Positions 1-9,024 of a stretch of 48,776 nucleotides of DNA are shown piece after piece. Every line of letters starts with the position of its first letter. Within the stretch, counting starts at the first letter, position 1. The notes beneath the pieces are model-generated. The model was not told the DNA's origin, did not search any database, and was given only the letters and a program-made list of their open reading frames with translations. Origin of the DNA: Oscillospiraceae bacterium. Lineage in GTDB: Bacteria; Bacillota; Clostridia; Oscillospirales; Oscillospiraceae. The position numbers and the translations under genes are program-made. Location: the NCBI GenBank assembly GCA_031281255.1, contig JAITFR010000218.1, positions 1 to 48,776 of the forward strand, in the 5' to 3' direction.

Positions 1-137
1 TCTGTGACTTTGCGATGAATGAATGTGGTTATTAAATCCATTAGTGCGGGTTTTGCTTCCGGGTGCGTTAGAACTGATTTTAGAACATAATCCTCCGACA
101 TCGGAAGAATATCCTCATTAAGTGGTAAAATTGCCAT
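1..137 (-). CDS. Rpn/PD-(D/E)XK nuclease family transposase-like protein, N-terminal fragment (truncated by window edge)
   Basis: Reverse translation from ATG at 137: MAILPLNEDILPMSEDYVLKSVLTHPEAKPALMDLITTFIHRKVT, resembling the N-terminus of Rpn-family PDDEXK transposases. Confidence 0.6.
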   Translation of the reverse strand, partial: MAILPLNEDILPMSEDYVLKSVLTHPEAKPALMDLITTFIHRKVT

Positions 138-267
138 TGCTTGTGTTTCCTTTCTGATTATATAATTATTTTATTGTTTTTTCAAGCAAAACATATATTT
201 GCAGCTGTACCCTATCACAAAGCTTTTCTACAAATCAATACACGTTTGAGAGGTCTAAAATGTAGAT

Positions 268-292
268 AAAAAAAGTAACCCCTATTGGGGCA
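268..292 (-). terminator. possible intrinsic terminator downstream of the lipase gene
   Basis: Minus strand GCCCCAATAGGGGTTACTTTTTTT: short GC stem followed by a T-run. Confidence 0.4.
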
Positions 293-331
293 GAGTAGGT
301 TCAAGGCTTGTGATATTTTCAGTAAACGCAA

Positions 332-372
332 AATGTAGAAAACCCACACTATTTTTCTACGTTTTCTACATT
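332..372. repeat. 12-bp perfect inverted repeat AATGTAGAAAAC...GTTTTCTACATT
   Basis: Read directly: arms 332-343 and 361-372; another AATGTAGA at about 259. Confidence 0.7.
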
Positions 373-472
373 AATCTATACAGAAAATATTTTAGTAAAT
401 AGTTATTTTGCTTGTTCTTTTGTGATTATGTAGCGTAGGAATGTTAGGTTTTTCTATTTCTCAACTTATACC

Positions 473-1789
473 CTACACCAATTGAATGAGTATTTTTCTT
501 TCTACTTGTTCGAAATCTTCTGCTGTTTCTTGTAGATACTTTGCAGATTTACGAAGCCTGGAGCTTTTGCCTATTTTGAAGTTTGCGTTAAGTAAACTCT
601 TTAAATCTCGTAATCCAACTTTTAAGTATAGAGATGCTACTCTGACACCTAAAACTTCCAGTCGCCAGTTTAAATCATTTAAGCTCTGTGCATACTCACT
701 TAGTTTGTATGTATCAACACTAATAAGTGGATTTTCATCAGCATAATTATTACCTGAATTAAAGGTTCTGTTCCACCAAGTCGTCATTGGAGTTATTACA
801 CTAATTAAAAAACTTTTTACTGCTTCAGCGATTGCTCCTGACCATTCTTTAATCATCCCAGCTTTTTTAATACCCCAATCATAGAGCTGTTTCGCTTTTT
901 CATACATATTATTTACAGTTAAATTGTATATTCGTGTAATAAGATTCCAACAAAATACTACAGGATTTGTCCGTAATTGAGTTTTCACTTGAGAATATGT
1001 TACAATCGTTTTTAAGTAAAGAGCTGCAGCATACTGTTTAGGATAATTCAAAAATGGTTGTTCTTCATCAAGAGCTTTTCCTGTTTTATCATCAAATTTC
1101 ATCGAACTTATATGGTGAGGTCCAAAAAAGGTATTATCTTTTCCATTATTTTTTACAATGCGTATTGGGTATGCAGAAGATCCAAGATATGCAACAATAT
1201 CACCATCAATAACTATAGCATTAATAACACCATCTCGCCAAAGAGCATCACGTTGTTTTCTATTTAAAGTAAAATGATTTATTGGTTGAGCATTTATTAT
1301 ATTAACTTTTTTTATTTCATTATAATTACGTACATAAACTTCCAAAGCAAGGTTTCCACCTTTAGAATGTCCATACAAATAATTCTTACCTTGGTCACAC
1401 TTGTTCTTATCAAAAAATGCACTTGCTTCTCTTATCTGTTTTGAATCACCATGTAAAGATGCTATAATATTGTCTCGCATATCAACATCAAATAATCCGT
1501 TTAATTTTTCTAACCCTTCAGTTCCTCTGAAAGATATTCCAACATCACCTGATGGTGTTATGAAAGATATTCCAACAAATCCATTTGAATCATTTAAGTT
1601 TTTATAATCTTTTAATATTAGATTATCTAAATCGTTTTTTTTGAATTCGTTTGCTAACTCGTGCTCTGCTCTACGTAAAGCTTCATAAACAGTCATCCCT
1701 GATTGCCAGTTTGATAATAAATCCACATACGCTAGTTGATTAAGTAAACTATTTTGTTTATCATTTAAAGTTGATAACGATGTAATCAT
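473..1789 (-). CDS. alpha/beta-hydrolase (Mbeg1/DUF2974-like lipase) with C-terminal LXG-like targeting domain; candidate T7SS lipase effector
   Basis: Nucleophile elbow GHSKGGNLA, downstream Asp (IDGD) and His (GPHH) candidates; C-terminal 83 aa aligns with the N-terminus of the 11740-12849 protein. Confidence 0.75.
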   Translation of the reverse strand: MITSLSTLNDKQNSLLNQLAYVDLLSNWQSGMTVYEALRRAEHELANEFKKNDLDNLILKDYKNLNDSNGFVGISFITPSGDVGISFRGTEGLEKLNGLFDVDMRDNIIASLHGDSKQIREASAFFDKNKCDQGKNYLYGHSKGGNLALEVYVRNYNEIKKVNIINAQPINHFTLNRKQRDALWRDGVINAIVIDGDIVAYLGSSAYPIRIVKNNGKDNTFFGPHHISSMKFDDKTGKALDEEQPFLNYPKQYAAALYLKTIVTYSQVKTQLRTNPVVFCWNLITRIYNLTVNNMYEKAKQLYDWGIKKAGMIKEWSGAIAEAVKSFLISVITPMTTWWNRTFNSGNNYADENPLISVDTYKLSEYAQSLNDLNWRLEVLGVRVASLYLKVGLRDLKSLLNANFKIGKSSRLRKSAKYLQETAEDFEQVERKILIQLV

Positions 1790-2535
1790 CTTCTATCCTC
1801 CCAATTTACTATTTGGTCTGTAAACTCTTCTAATGATAAATTCATGTCAAAAAGTAATGCAAAATGAGAGATATTTCTATCAAAGTTACTCCATGGTGTT
1901 GTTCCATAAAGTGGGAAATTGTTTACATATTTTCTAGATTCTTCTCCATTTGCAGAAAATGCAATTTGTAGGTTATCCATTCTCCCTAAAGCAACAAGTC
2001 GTTTATATAGATTATATATTTCATTAAAATCACTATTTGATATAGTTGTTTCCATAGCAATTAAAGATGAAATACTACCCTCTATTTTTGATAATTCTTC
2101 AATTTCTCCTTTACGTAGTTTATCTAATTGATCAGCGTTTATCGCTTGATTTAGAAACATGTGTATTTTAGCACAACTAAGACCATCAACTGTAGAGTAA
2201 TCAATTTCTTTATTTATTAACCATGAAACTAGAGCATTTACATAATTAGTAAAAAAACTACCTTGATTTTGTACACGTTCACGAACATTTACATAAAAAC
2301 CATCAGGGCTTTCAACAACTAGTATACTTACATTCATAGCATCATTAAAACCACGACGTGCAGGCATAAACTCTATCGGTTTAAAAACTTGATTATTGTT
2401 TTCTTGAAGAAAATCCAACATAACTTTTTGAGTTTCTTCGTGATTTTCATCCATAAACATCATTTCCATACAAGCTTTCACTCCTAAAACTATAATAATT
2501 AAAATTATTAATAAAAAAACTACTTTTCTTTTCAT
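1786..2535 (-). CDS. membrane-anchored protein of unknown function; candidate immunity protein for the lipase
   Basis: N-terminal hydrophobic segment MKRKVVFLLIILIIIVLGVKAC; 4-bp ATGA overlap with the lipase gene. Confidence 0.5.
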   Translation of the reverse strand: MKRKVVFLLIILIIIVLGVKACMEMMFMDENHEETQKVMLDFLQENNNQVFKPIEFMPARRGFNDAMNVSILVVESPDGFYVNVRERVQNQGSFFTNYVNALVSWLINKEIDYSTVDGLSCAKIHMFLNQAINADQLDKLRKGEIEELSKIEGSISSLIAMETTISNSDFNEIYNLYKRLVALGRMDNLQIAFSANGEESRKYVNNFPLYGTTPWSNFDRNISHFALLFDMNLSLEEFTDQIVNWEDRR

Positions 2536-4400
2536 TACGGCCCTTGTATTGTAAAACTTCGAATGTTGTCGAAAAATCCTGTGAACTCTGAGTATGTTGA
2601 TACAAACACATTTCGTAATATGGTATTATTTAATGGCAAGTACCCACTTTGAAACTGAATATGCAAAAAGTCCTGAGCAAATCCGCTGAGTAAATATGCT
2701 AAAAACCTGTCCGTTGTTCTTTTTTCATCATTACTGTTATGACCAATACTTATTAATGCTGCAAAAGTACAAACTATTTCATCTGGCATTTCTATATAGT
2801 ATTTTCCTGCAAGAGCATTTTGTACATCATAATAATCTCTTATAGTGCCAACAAACCTTGCTGATTTTCCTGCCAAAAATCTTTCTCTATCATCAGTTTC
2901 TTCACCATCGTCATCAAACGGTGCTATATTATAGAAAACAATCGGCATTATAAAACCAAGTGGGAACTGTTTACCATCAGGAAATGCAACATTAAATTGA
3001 TTAAAAAACAATACTTCTGAAGCATTTACTTGTTTGAGAGCATCTTCAAAGTTTAAAGTTTGCTCTAATATTTCAGCACTCATACTATCACTTTCAAATA
3101 AGTTAGGTAGATTACCGGCTTTTAAAGCTTCATTAATACTTTCAATATACTCCTCTTGTTTGAATCCTATAAGATTTATGATTACATTATCATAAGTTTC
3201 ATTAAATGTGTTTATAATAACCTCTATGGAACGTATTTTTGTGTCAGCATCACCGTCATCCTCAGGTAACATAATCCAAAACTCTATTTCACTGTCAGGC
3301 AGAGTTATCTCTTGTAGTCTTTGATCAAAATAATAGTAAAATACAGAGAATGCGATTGACAGTATAAAAATTGCGGCTGTTACACCAAGTATACGATTCT
3401 TTTTTCTTCTTTTCTTTTCTTTTGCAACACCTAAAACCTTTTTCTCTCCAACTAATACTTTTTCAAACTCACTGACAGAAGAAAAACGAATATGCATATC
3501 CACTGCCATAGCACGCAAAATTGTATCATTTAGGTATTCCGGTATGTCTGGATTTATCACGATTGGTGGAGTTAAGGTATCTTCTGTTTTGCGGTTTGTA
3601 GATTCTTCGGGTTTAACACCTGTTATCATATAGTATAGTGTTGCACCCAATGCATAGATGTCTGTCCAAGGACCTTGTTTACTAACAGCCTGATATTGCT
3701 CGGGTGGCGAATATCCCGGTTTCATAACTTGTGTAAGTTTAAGTATTTCCGGACTTTCGTGTTTAGAAAATCTCGCTGCACCAAAGTCAAATAACTTTAC
3801 TGTACCATTAGAACATAACATTATATTATCAGGGCTTATATCGCGGTGAAGTATACCATTTTCATGCACTTCTTTTAATGCTGCACATATACCCTGCATC
3901 ACTTCGATACATTCATCTGTACTTAATGCACCGCTTTTTAACGGGTCGATAAGTGGAACTCCCTCCATGTACTCCATAACCATATATGCAGTATTGTTTG
4001 CTTCAAAGAACTCGTAAACATTTACAATATTATTGTTACTACTGAACTTTGCTGTATATCGCGCTTCATCTAAAAATCGCATTAAGAAGTGCTGATATTC
4101 AGTACGACGGTTTTTTGCATATATCTGCACCTCTTGTGTACCCGGTACACGCACAGCACAACCTGTGTAGTAATACTCCTTAACAGCTACTACGATACTT
4201 AGATTTTTATCCCAGGCTTTGTATGTGATACCAAAACCACCAAAGCCTAGTGCCTTGCCTATGATATAGCGGTCTTCAAGCTCCATACCGGGTAGAAGGA
4301 AGTATGGTTCATCAGCAGGAGTATCTTCCTCATACCCACAGTACGGACACATGTCAAACTCTTCATCGTAATTTTCAAAGCAAAATAAACATTGTTGCAT
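2535..4400 (-). CDS. Ser/Thr protein kinase, N-terminal zinc ribbon, TM helix, extracellular solute-binding-protein-like domain
   Basis: CLFC..CPYCGY ribbon; GFGGFG, VAVK, HRDISPDN and DFGAARF motifs; TM ILGVTAAIFILSIAFSVFYYYF; ectodomain EFWIMLPEDDGD...IINTFNETYDNVIINLIGF resembling SBP family 1. Confidence 0.8.
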   Translation of the reverse strand: MQQCLFCFENYDEEFDMCPYCGYEEDTPADEPYFLLPGMELEDRYIIGKALGFGGFGITYKAWDKNLSIVVAVKEYYYTGCAVRVPGTQEVQIYAKNRRTEYQHFLMRFLDEARYTAKFSSNNNIVNVYEFFEANNTAYMVMEYMEGVPLIDPLKSGALSTDECIEVMQGICAALKEVHENGILHRDISPDNIMLCSNGTVKLFDFGAARFSKHESPEILKLTQVMKPGYSPPEQYQAVSKQGPWTDIYALGATLYYMITGVKPEESTNRKTEDTLTPPIVINPDIPEYLNDTILRAMAVDMHIRFSSVSEFEKVLVGEKKVLGVAKEKKRRKKNRILGVTAAIFILSIAFSVFYYYFDQRLQEITLPDSEIEFWIMLPEDDGDADTKIRSIEVIINTFNETYDNVIINLIGFKQEEYIESINEALKAGNLPNLFESDSMSAEILEQTLNFEDALKQVNASEVLFFNQFNVAFPDGKQFPLGFIMPIVFYNIAPFDDDGEETDDRERFLAGKSARFVGTIRDYYDVQNALAGKYYIEMPDEIVCTFAALISIGHNSNDEKRTTDRFLAYLLSGFAQDFLHIQFQSGYLPLNNTILRNVFVSTYSEFTGFFDNIRSFTIQGP

Positions 4401-4430
4401 TAGGTGTTTTCTCCAAGAAATATTAATCCA

Positions 4431-7400
4431 TTATCGCTCAATATACCTGTGTCGTACTTGAACTTGTCTGGTACCTGTTTCTGTTATTTGATTACTTTGC
4501 CAATTTGACCAGTGACCCCAACCAGTAAATGTATGTCTCCAAGTTTGTACAGATCTCGTTGCAAATCCATATTGAGTATCATGTACTTGATATGTATCAT
4601 GGCGATACCATCTGTTTCCAACTGAACCTCCGGGGATATGCCATGCAATAGTTACAGGGGCATTGCAGTTTCCGCATGAACAAGTTTGTCTAATTATTGA
4701 AATTTGAGTATAAGGTGTTAGAGATTCTGTCCACTTTAAAATCCAGTTGTTTTGTCCACCACCAAGATTATGATTTGCTGCAAAATCACAAAAATGTCTA
4801 TTACTGATTGTCGGATGTTCAAAACGTCCATACCGATACACTGTATATCTAAATGCCCATTGTGTCCGTGCTTCCCATGTTGATGCAGTTTTATCTGCCG
4901 GCATATGATAAGGATTATCAAATCTCCAGCCTTGTACATAAAAATCTGAATATGATTCTTCAACAAGTGTTGGATTACCTATTAACTCTGAAATTGTGTT
5001 TGGTGTTGCTGGACGACTATTTGTATCTGTAACTATAGGCACTGTAACTCTATCTCTTTGTCTATATTCTATTTGATAATAATCTGTTTGAATATCTGAA
5101 GGTGGTGAACCAGAAACATAATCACTCCATCCTTTTCTTTCCCATTGAGCGAAAAATGTAATATTATCTGTTATTTGTGTATTAATAGTAACCTCATCAT
5201 CCCCGGTTGCTGATGTAAACCATCCATTAAATATATAATGTACCCGTGTCGGTTTTGGTAATGTACCAACAGCTAAACCGGAACCAACTGTTTTAGTTTT
5301 TTCGTTGTTAATTACATTTTCGCCATTATCATCAAATGTGACAGTTCTCGGAATTCTTGTCCATTGTGCAATTAGTGTCATATTATTAGTTATAACAGTG
5401 TTACTGTTTACTGCACTACCACCACTTGTCCAATGTGAAAAAGTGTGGAATTCACGCATTGGTCTGGGTAAATCTCCAACCGTATCTTCAAAGACAACAC
5501 TTCTTGTACTTTCGGTTACATTTCCACCATTATAATCAAACGTGACTGTATACATTGTTCTCGTCCACTGAGCAGTTAGTATCATATCATCATTAACTGA
5601 TGTTCTGTCACTTACAGGGTTATTTCCATGATGCCAACCGATAAAATCATAATGTTCACGTGTTGGTACGGGTAATCTGCCGATTGTATCACCGGAGTTT
5701 ATATCTCTTGTAGTTTCATTTACATTACCAACACCTGCATCAAATATGACTGTCCGAACTATTCTTGTCCACTGTGCAAAAAAAGTCATATTAGATGTTA
5801 TCGGTGTGGTATTTGTGACTCTCTCCCCGCCGTTTGCTGATGTAAACCAACCGTCGAACTCATAGTGTTCCCTCACGGGTATTGGTAGACTGACTACCCG
5901 TCCTCCCGGTACCTGCACTGATGTGTGCACGAGAGTTCCACCATTTGCATTAAATGTAACAGTATAGATATCTTGTGTCCAGTGAGCAAAAGCAGTCATG
6001 TTACCGTCAATAATTGTCGAAGATATAATCTGCGTACCACCTGTTGCTGATGTAAACCATCCGACAAATGCATAGTTATCTTGAGTTGCTTCCGGTAATA
6101 CTACAGTTCCACCGATATTTGCTTCTACCGAATCTACTGGCACAGTTCCACCTCGTGCATCCAGTCTGACTGTACATTGCCCCATACTTACTGTTAATAC
6201 AACCAACCCATTACGTTCGAGATTTATACCGCTTCGTGGATTCTGATTTATAACTTCTCCTAACGGTCTATCACTTACACCTTCGCTTATCATTACTTCA
6301 AGACCCAGACCTGTTAAAACAGATCTTGCATCATTTCGTTGCTGACCAACCAAATTTGGCACTTCTATCAAAGTCTGGTTACTATTGACTCTGATTGTAA
6401 CTTCTGTACCTCTTCTGATAGCTTCTCCGGCTTGAATACTTTGGCTCACTACATTACCAACCGGTACTGAGTCATCATTTACATATTCAATCTCTACCGA
6501 TAATCCGGCATTAGCGAGTATAACTCTAGCTTCATCTTCTGTTATATTTACTACATTTGGCATAGCGAACTCAACACTGCCAAGGCTTACAACTATTGTT
6601 ACTTCTGTACCCGGGAAAGTCGGAGTTCCTCCAATCGGATCTTGTGATATAACAACACCTGCCGCCACAGTTTCGTTATATTCTTCTATAAGTTTTACAA
6701 TCATCTCTTGTAATTCTAAACGCTCAATTGCAACCTCTCTTGTCCGAAACTGTACATCTGCGATAAAATATCTGCCTTCCGAATCCTTCATTAACAAATC
6801 AACAGCTTCACCACCGCTGACAATTACCTCTAACAATGAGTTATTATTTACAATTGTACCTGCTTTTATCATCTGAGTTAACACCATGTTTGCAGGTATT
6901 TCGTCTGAGTCTTCTTTACCGATTATACTGAAAAGCAAATCGCGTTGATCCGATAGTCTGGTAGCTTCGTTTATTTCTATACCAATAAGTGAGGGTACAC
7001 GTGACATACCATCCGGTACATTTTCGTCAGTTATTATACCTCGATCCGGTGGAATCATACCGGTTATTAGCATAACTGATAATGTAATAACAAAGCTTGC
7101 TGCAACAGGTGTTACTATTTTCATCCATAATGGCCATTTTAATATGTCTATTTTCCTAATATTGCTAAGTCTTCGCTTAAGCTCACCTTCTTCATTTAAC
7201 TCTTGCTCAAGTGTTTCCGCATTAGGAGTGCGGTCTTCTATTCGTACATTCATAGCGTTTAGAATTGCTATTTCTTGATTTTCGCTTATATCATCAGTAT
7301 ATTTTCTTAAGGGTACTAAAATATCTTTTTTCTTACCTTCAAAAAATGCACGACGTTCCATTGCATCAGGAGGAGCGACGCCGGTTATCATTCTATATAA

Positions 7401-8177
7401 AGTCGCTCCAATTGCGTACACATCTGTCCACGGTCCGTGGTCACCACGGCTTCTATATTGTTCTTCAGGTGAATAACCGGGTTTTATTATAACTGTAAGG
7501 CTTCGACTGTGAGAAGTTGTTGCAAAACGTGCAGCTCCAAAATCAATAAGTTTGATTTGATCATCTTTTGTTATCATAATATTATCCGGTGCTATATCGC
7601 GGTGAATAATATCATGCTCATTTACAGCTTTTAATGATTGTATTATTGGTGTAAGCATTTTTATTGCTTTACTTGCAGGCATTTTACCATTTTCTTCAAG
7701 ATACTTTGTCAATGTCAAACCATCTAAAAACTCCATAACTATGTAAGCTGTGTTGTTTTCTTTAAAGCACTCAAATATCCGTACAATACCATCTGTACTT
7801 CTAAATTGTGCAAGTTTATTTGCTTCATCAACAAACTTGTCTACTCCATCACTGAATTGCTGAGTTTTATCTCCACTAAAAATCGTTACTTGTGTTTGTC
7901 CCGGCATACGGGTAGAAAACTCACTCGGTAAATATTCTTTTATTGCAACTTTTTGTTCAAGCACAGGATTCCATGCAAGATAAGTTACACCAAAACCACC
8001 GTAACCTAATACTTTTCCTATGATGTATGTGCCTTTTAGTTCACTACCGGGAGCTAAGTGTAATACATCTGTATGACTTTCTTCCTCTGCGTAACCGCAT
8101 AATGGACACAAATCAAGCTTTTTGTCATACTCATCAAAACAACCATAACATGTAATTTTCTTCATTCTTTTTCTCAC
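4431..8177 (-). CDS. Ser/Thr protein kinase with about 4 PASTA domains, 5 InlB B-repeats (Listeria-Bacteroides repeats) and a Trp-rich C-terminal domain
   Basis: Zinc ribbon CYGC..CPLCGY; GYGGFG, VAIK, HRDIAPDN, DFGAARF; PASTA units VPSLIG/MPNVVN/VPNLVG; repeats of TVTFNANGG...FxGWFTSA...TFFAQWT. Confidence 0.9.
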   Translation of the reverse strand: MRKRMKKITCYGCFDEYDKKLDLCPLCGYAEEESHTDVLHLAPGSELKGTYIIGKVLGYGGFGVTYLAWNPVLEQKVAIKEYLPSEFSTRMPGQTQVTIFSGDKTQQFSDGVDKFVDEANKLAQFRSTDGIVRIFECFKENNTAYIVMEFLDGLTLTKYLEENGKMPASKAIKMLTPIIQSLKAVNEHDIIHRDIAPDNIMITKDDQIKLIDFGAARFATTSHSRSLTVIIKPGYSPEEQYRSRGDHGPWTDVYAIGATLYRMITGVAPPDAMERRAFFEGKKKDILVPLRKYTDDISENQEIAILNAMNVRIEDRTPNAETLEQELNEEGELKRRLSNIRKIDILKWPLWMKIVTPVAASFVITLSVMLITGMIPPDRGIITDENVPDGMSRVPSLIGIEINEATRLSDQRDLLFSIIGKEDSDEIPANMVLTQMIKAGTIVNNNSLLEVIVSGGEAVDLLMKDSEGRYFIADVQFRTREVAIERLELQEMIVKLIEEYNETVAAGVVISQDPIGGTPTFPGTEVTIVVSLGSVEFAMPNVVNITEDEARVILANAGLSVEIEYVNDDSVPVGNVVSQSIQAGEAIRRGTEVTIRVNSNQTLIEVPNLVGQQRNDARSVLTGLGLEVMISEGVSDRPLGEVINQNPRSGINLERNGLVVLTVSMGQCTVRLDARGGTVPVDSVEANIGGTVVLPEATQDNYAFVGWFTSATGGTQIISSTIIDGNMTAFAHWTQDIYTVTFNANGGTLVHTSVQVPGGRVVSLPIPVREHYEFDGWFTSANGGERVTNTTPITSNMTFFAQWTRIVRTVIFDAGVGNVNETTRDINSGDTIGRLPVPTREHYDFIGWHHGNNPVSDRTSVNDDMILTAQWTRTMYTVTFDYNGGNVTESTRSVVFEDTVGDLPRPMREFHTFSHWTSGGSAVNSNTVITNNMTLIAQWTRIPRTVTFDDNGENVINNEKTKTVGSGLAVGTLPKPTRVHYIFNGWFTSATGDDEVTINTQITDNITFFAQWERKGWSDYVSGSPPSDIQTDYYQIEYRQRDRVTVPIVTDTNSRPATPNTISELIGNPTLVEESYSDFYVQGWRFDNPYHMPADKTASTWEARTQWAFRYTVYRYGRFEHPTISNRHFCDFAANHNLGGGQNNWILKWTESLTPYTQISIIRQTCSCGNCNAPVTIAWHIPGGSVGNRWYRHDTYQVHDTQYGFATRSVQTWRHTFTGWGHWSNWQSNQITETGTRQVQVRHRYIER

Positions 8178-9001
8178 TCCTTAGTTAAATACTCATCCCA
8201 TCTAAAACCATCAATACAAAGCGGTATGAAGATAAACTCTGCTTCTCCGATTTTGATGATACTTCGTGTTTCCATTTTTTGAGGAACCATAACCATTTTC
8301 CCGTTTAGATATGTAAGTCCACTGCTGTCTCCTTGCTGTAAATAGAAATCCTGACTATCAGGTTCATAAGTTATAACACAGTGTTTATTACGGGAAACTG
8401 TAGATTCCCGTGCTAGATGTATATCCATATCTACTGCTCTGCCTATGGAATTATTTCCGACTTTTAAATCAAAACCTTGTCCAACATATTCACCTTTAAT
8501 ACAAACAATCCATCCAACAACAGGTTCATCTCCTGTAGGAGCGTTCCACATTGCAACTGTTTTTACATCCTCTGTGTCAGTATGTTTTACCACTTTGTTA
8601 ATCTCCTCTTGTAGTGATGTTGTTTGTTTTTGTACAGTTTCTTGAGATTGTATTGGTTTAATCGGTGGAGATTGTTCTTGTTCTGTCACTTGAGGTTGTA
8701 TTGGTGTAACCGGTGGAGATTGTTCCTGTTTTATCTCTTGAGATTTTGTTGGTGAAATATACTCCTCTTGTTTGGGAGGCTCATCATTTTCTGAGTTATT
8801 ACGAGAGCCAAAAAGACTAAATGTTTTTTTGTGAGCACCTGATTTTGTTGTTACTTTAGGTGTTTCTTCTTTTGCAACGGGTTTTTCAACGGGTTTTTCT
8901 GCAGATTTTTGTGAAGATATTAAATCAGTGTTACAAACAGGACATTCACTATATTTATCTGCATTATAGAAATGACCCTCCGGGCATTGAACTTTATTCA
9001 T
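8174..9001 (-). CDS. zinc-ribbon/FHA-domain protein
   Basis: N-terminal CPEGHFYNADKYSECPVC; C-terminal FHA SIGRAVDMDIHL...STVSRNKHCVI...LNGK. Confidence 0.85.
   Translation of the reverse strand: MNKVQCPEGHFYNADKYSECPVCNTDLISSQKSAEKPVEKPVAKEETPKVTTKSGAHKKTFSLFGSRNNSENDEPPKQEEYISPTKSQEIKQEQSPPVTPIQPQVTEQEQSPPIKPIQSQETVQKQTTSLQEEINKVVKHTDTEDVKTVAMWNAPTGDEPVVGWIVCIKGEYVGQGFDLKVGNNSIGRAVDMDIHLARESTVSRNKHCVITYEPDSQDFYLQQGDSSGLTYLNGKMVMVPQKMETRSIIKIGEAEFIFIPLCIDGFRWDEYLTKE
8641..8784. repeat. 48-bp imperfect tandem repeat (about 3 units) within the FHA gene linker
   Basis: Units starting CTTGAG(A/G)TT at 8641, 8689 and 8737, encoding EQEQSPPxxPIQxQ(E/V)T-type repeats; the third unit is partial/diverged. 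Confidence 0.75.
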
Positions 9002-9024
9002 TAGTATTCAGCAGTCCTTTCATG

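Noticed and set aside
486-746. Plus-strand ORFs inside 473-18763 (e.g. 486-746, 5305-5535, 12293-12652, 16689-17117)
   Set aside because: Antisense to well-supported coding frames with recognisable domains.
8641-8784. Possible CRISPR-like array
   Set aside because: Repeats are contiguous 48-bp coding repeats without spacers, in frame with the FHA protein linker.
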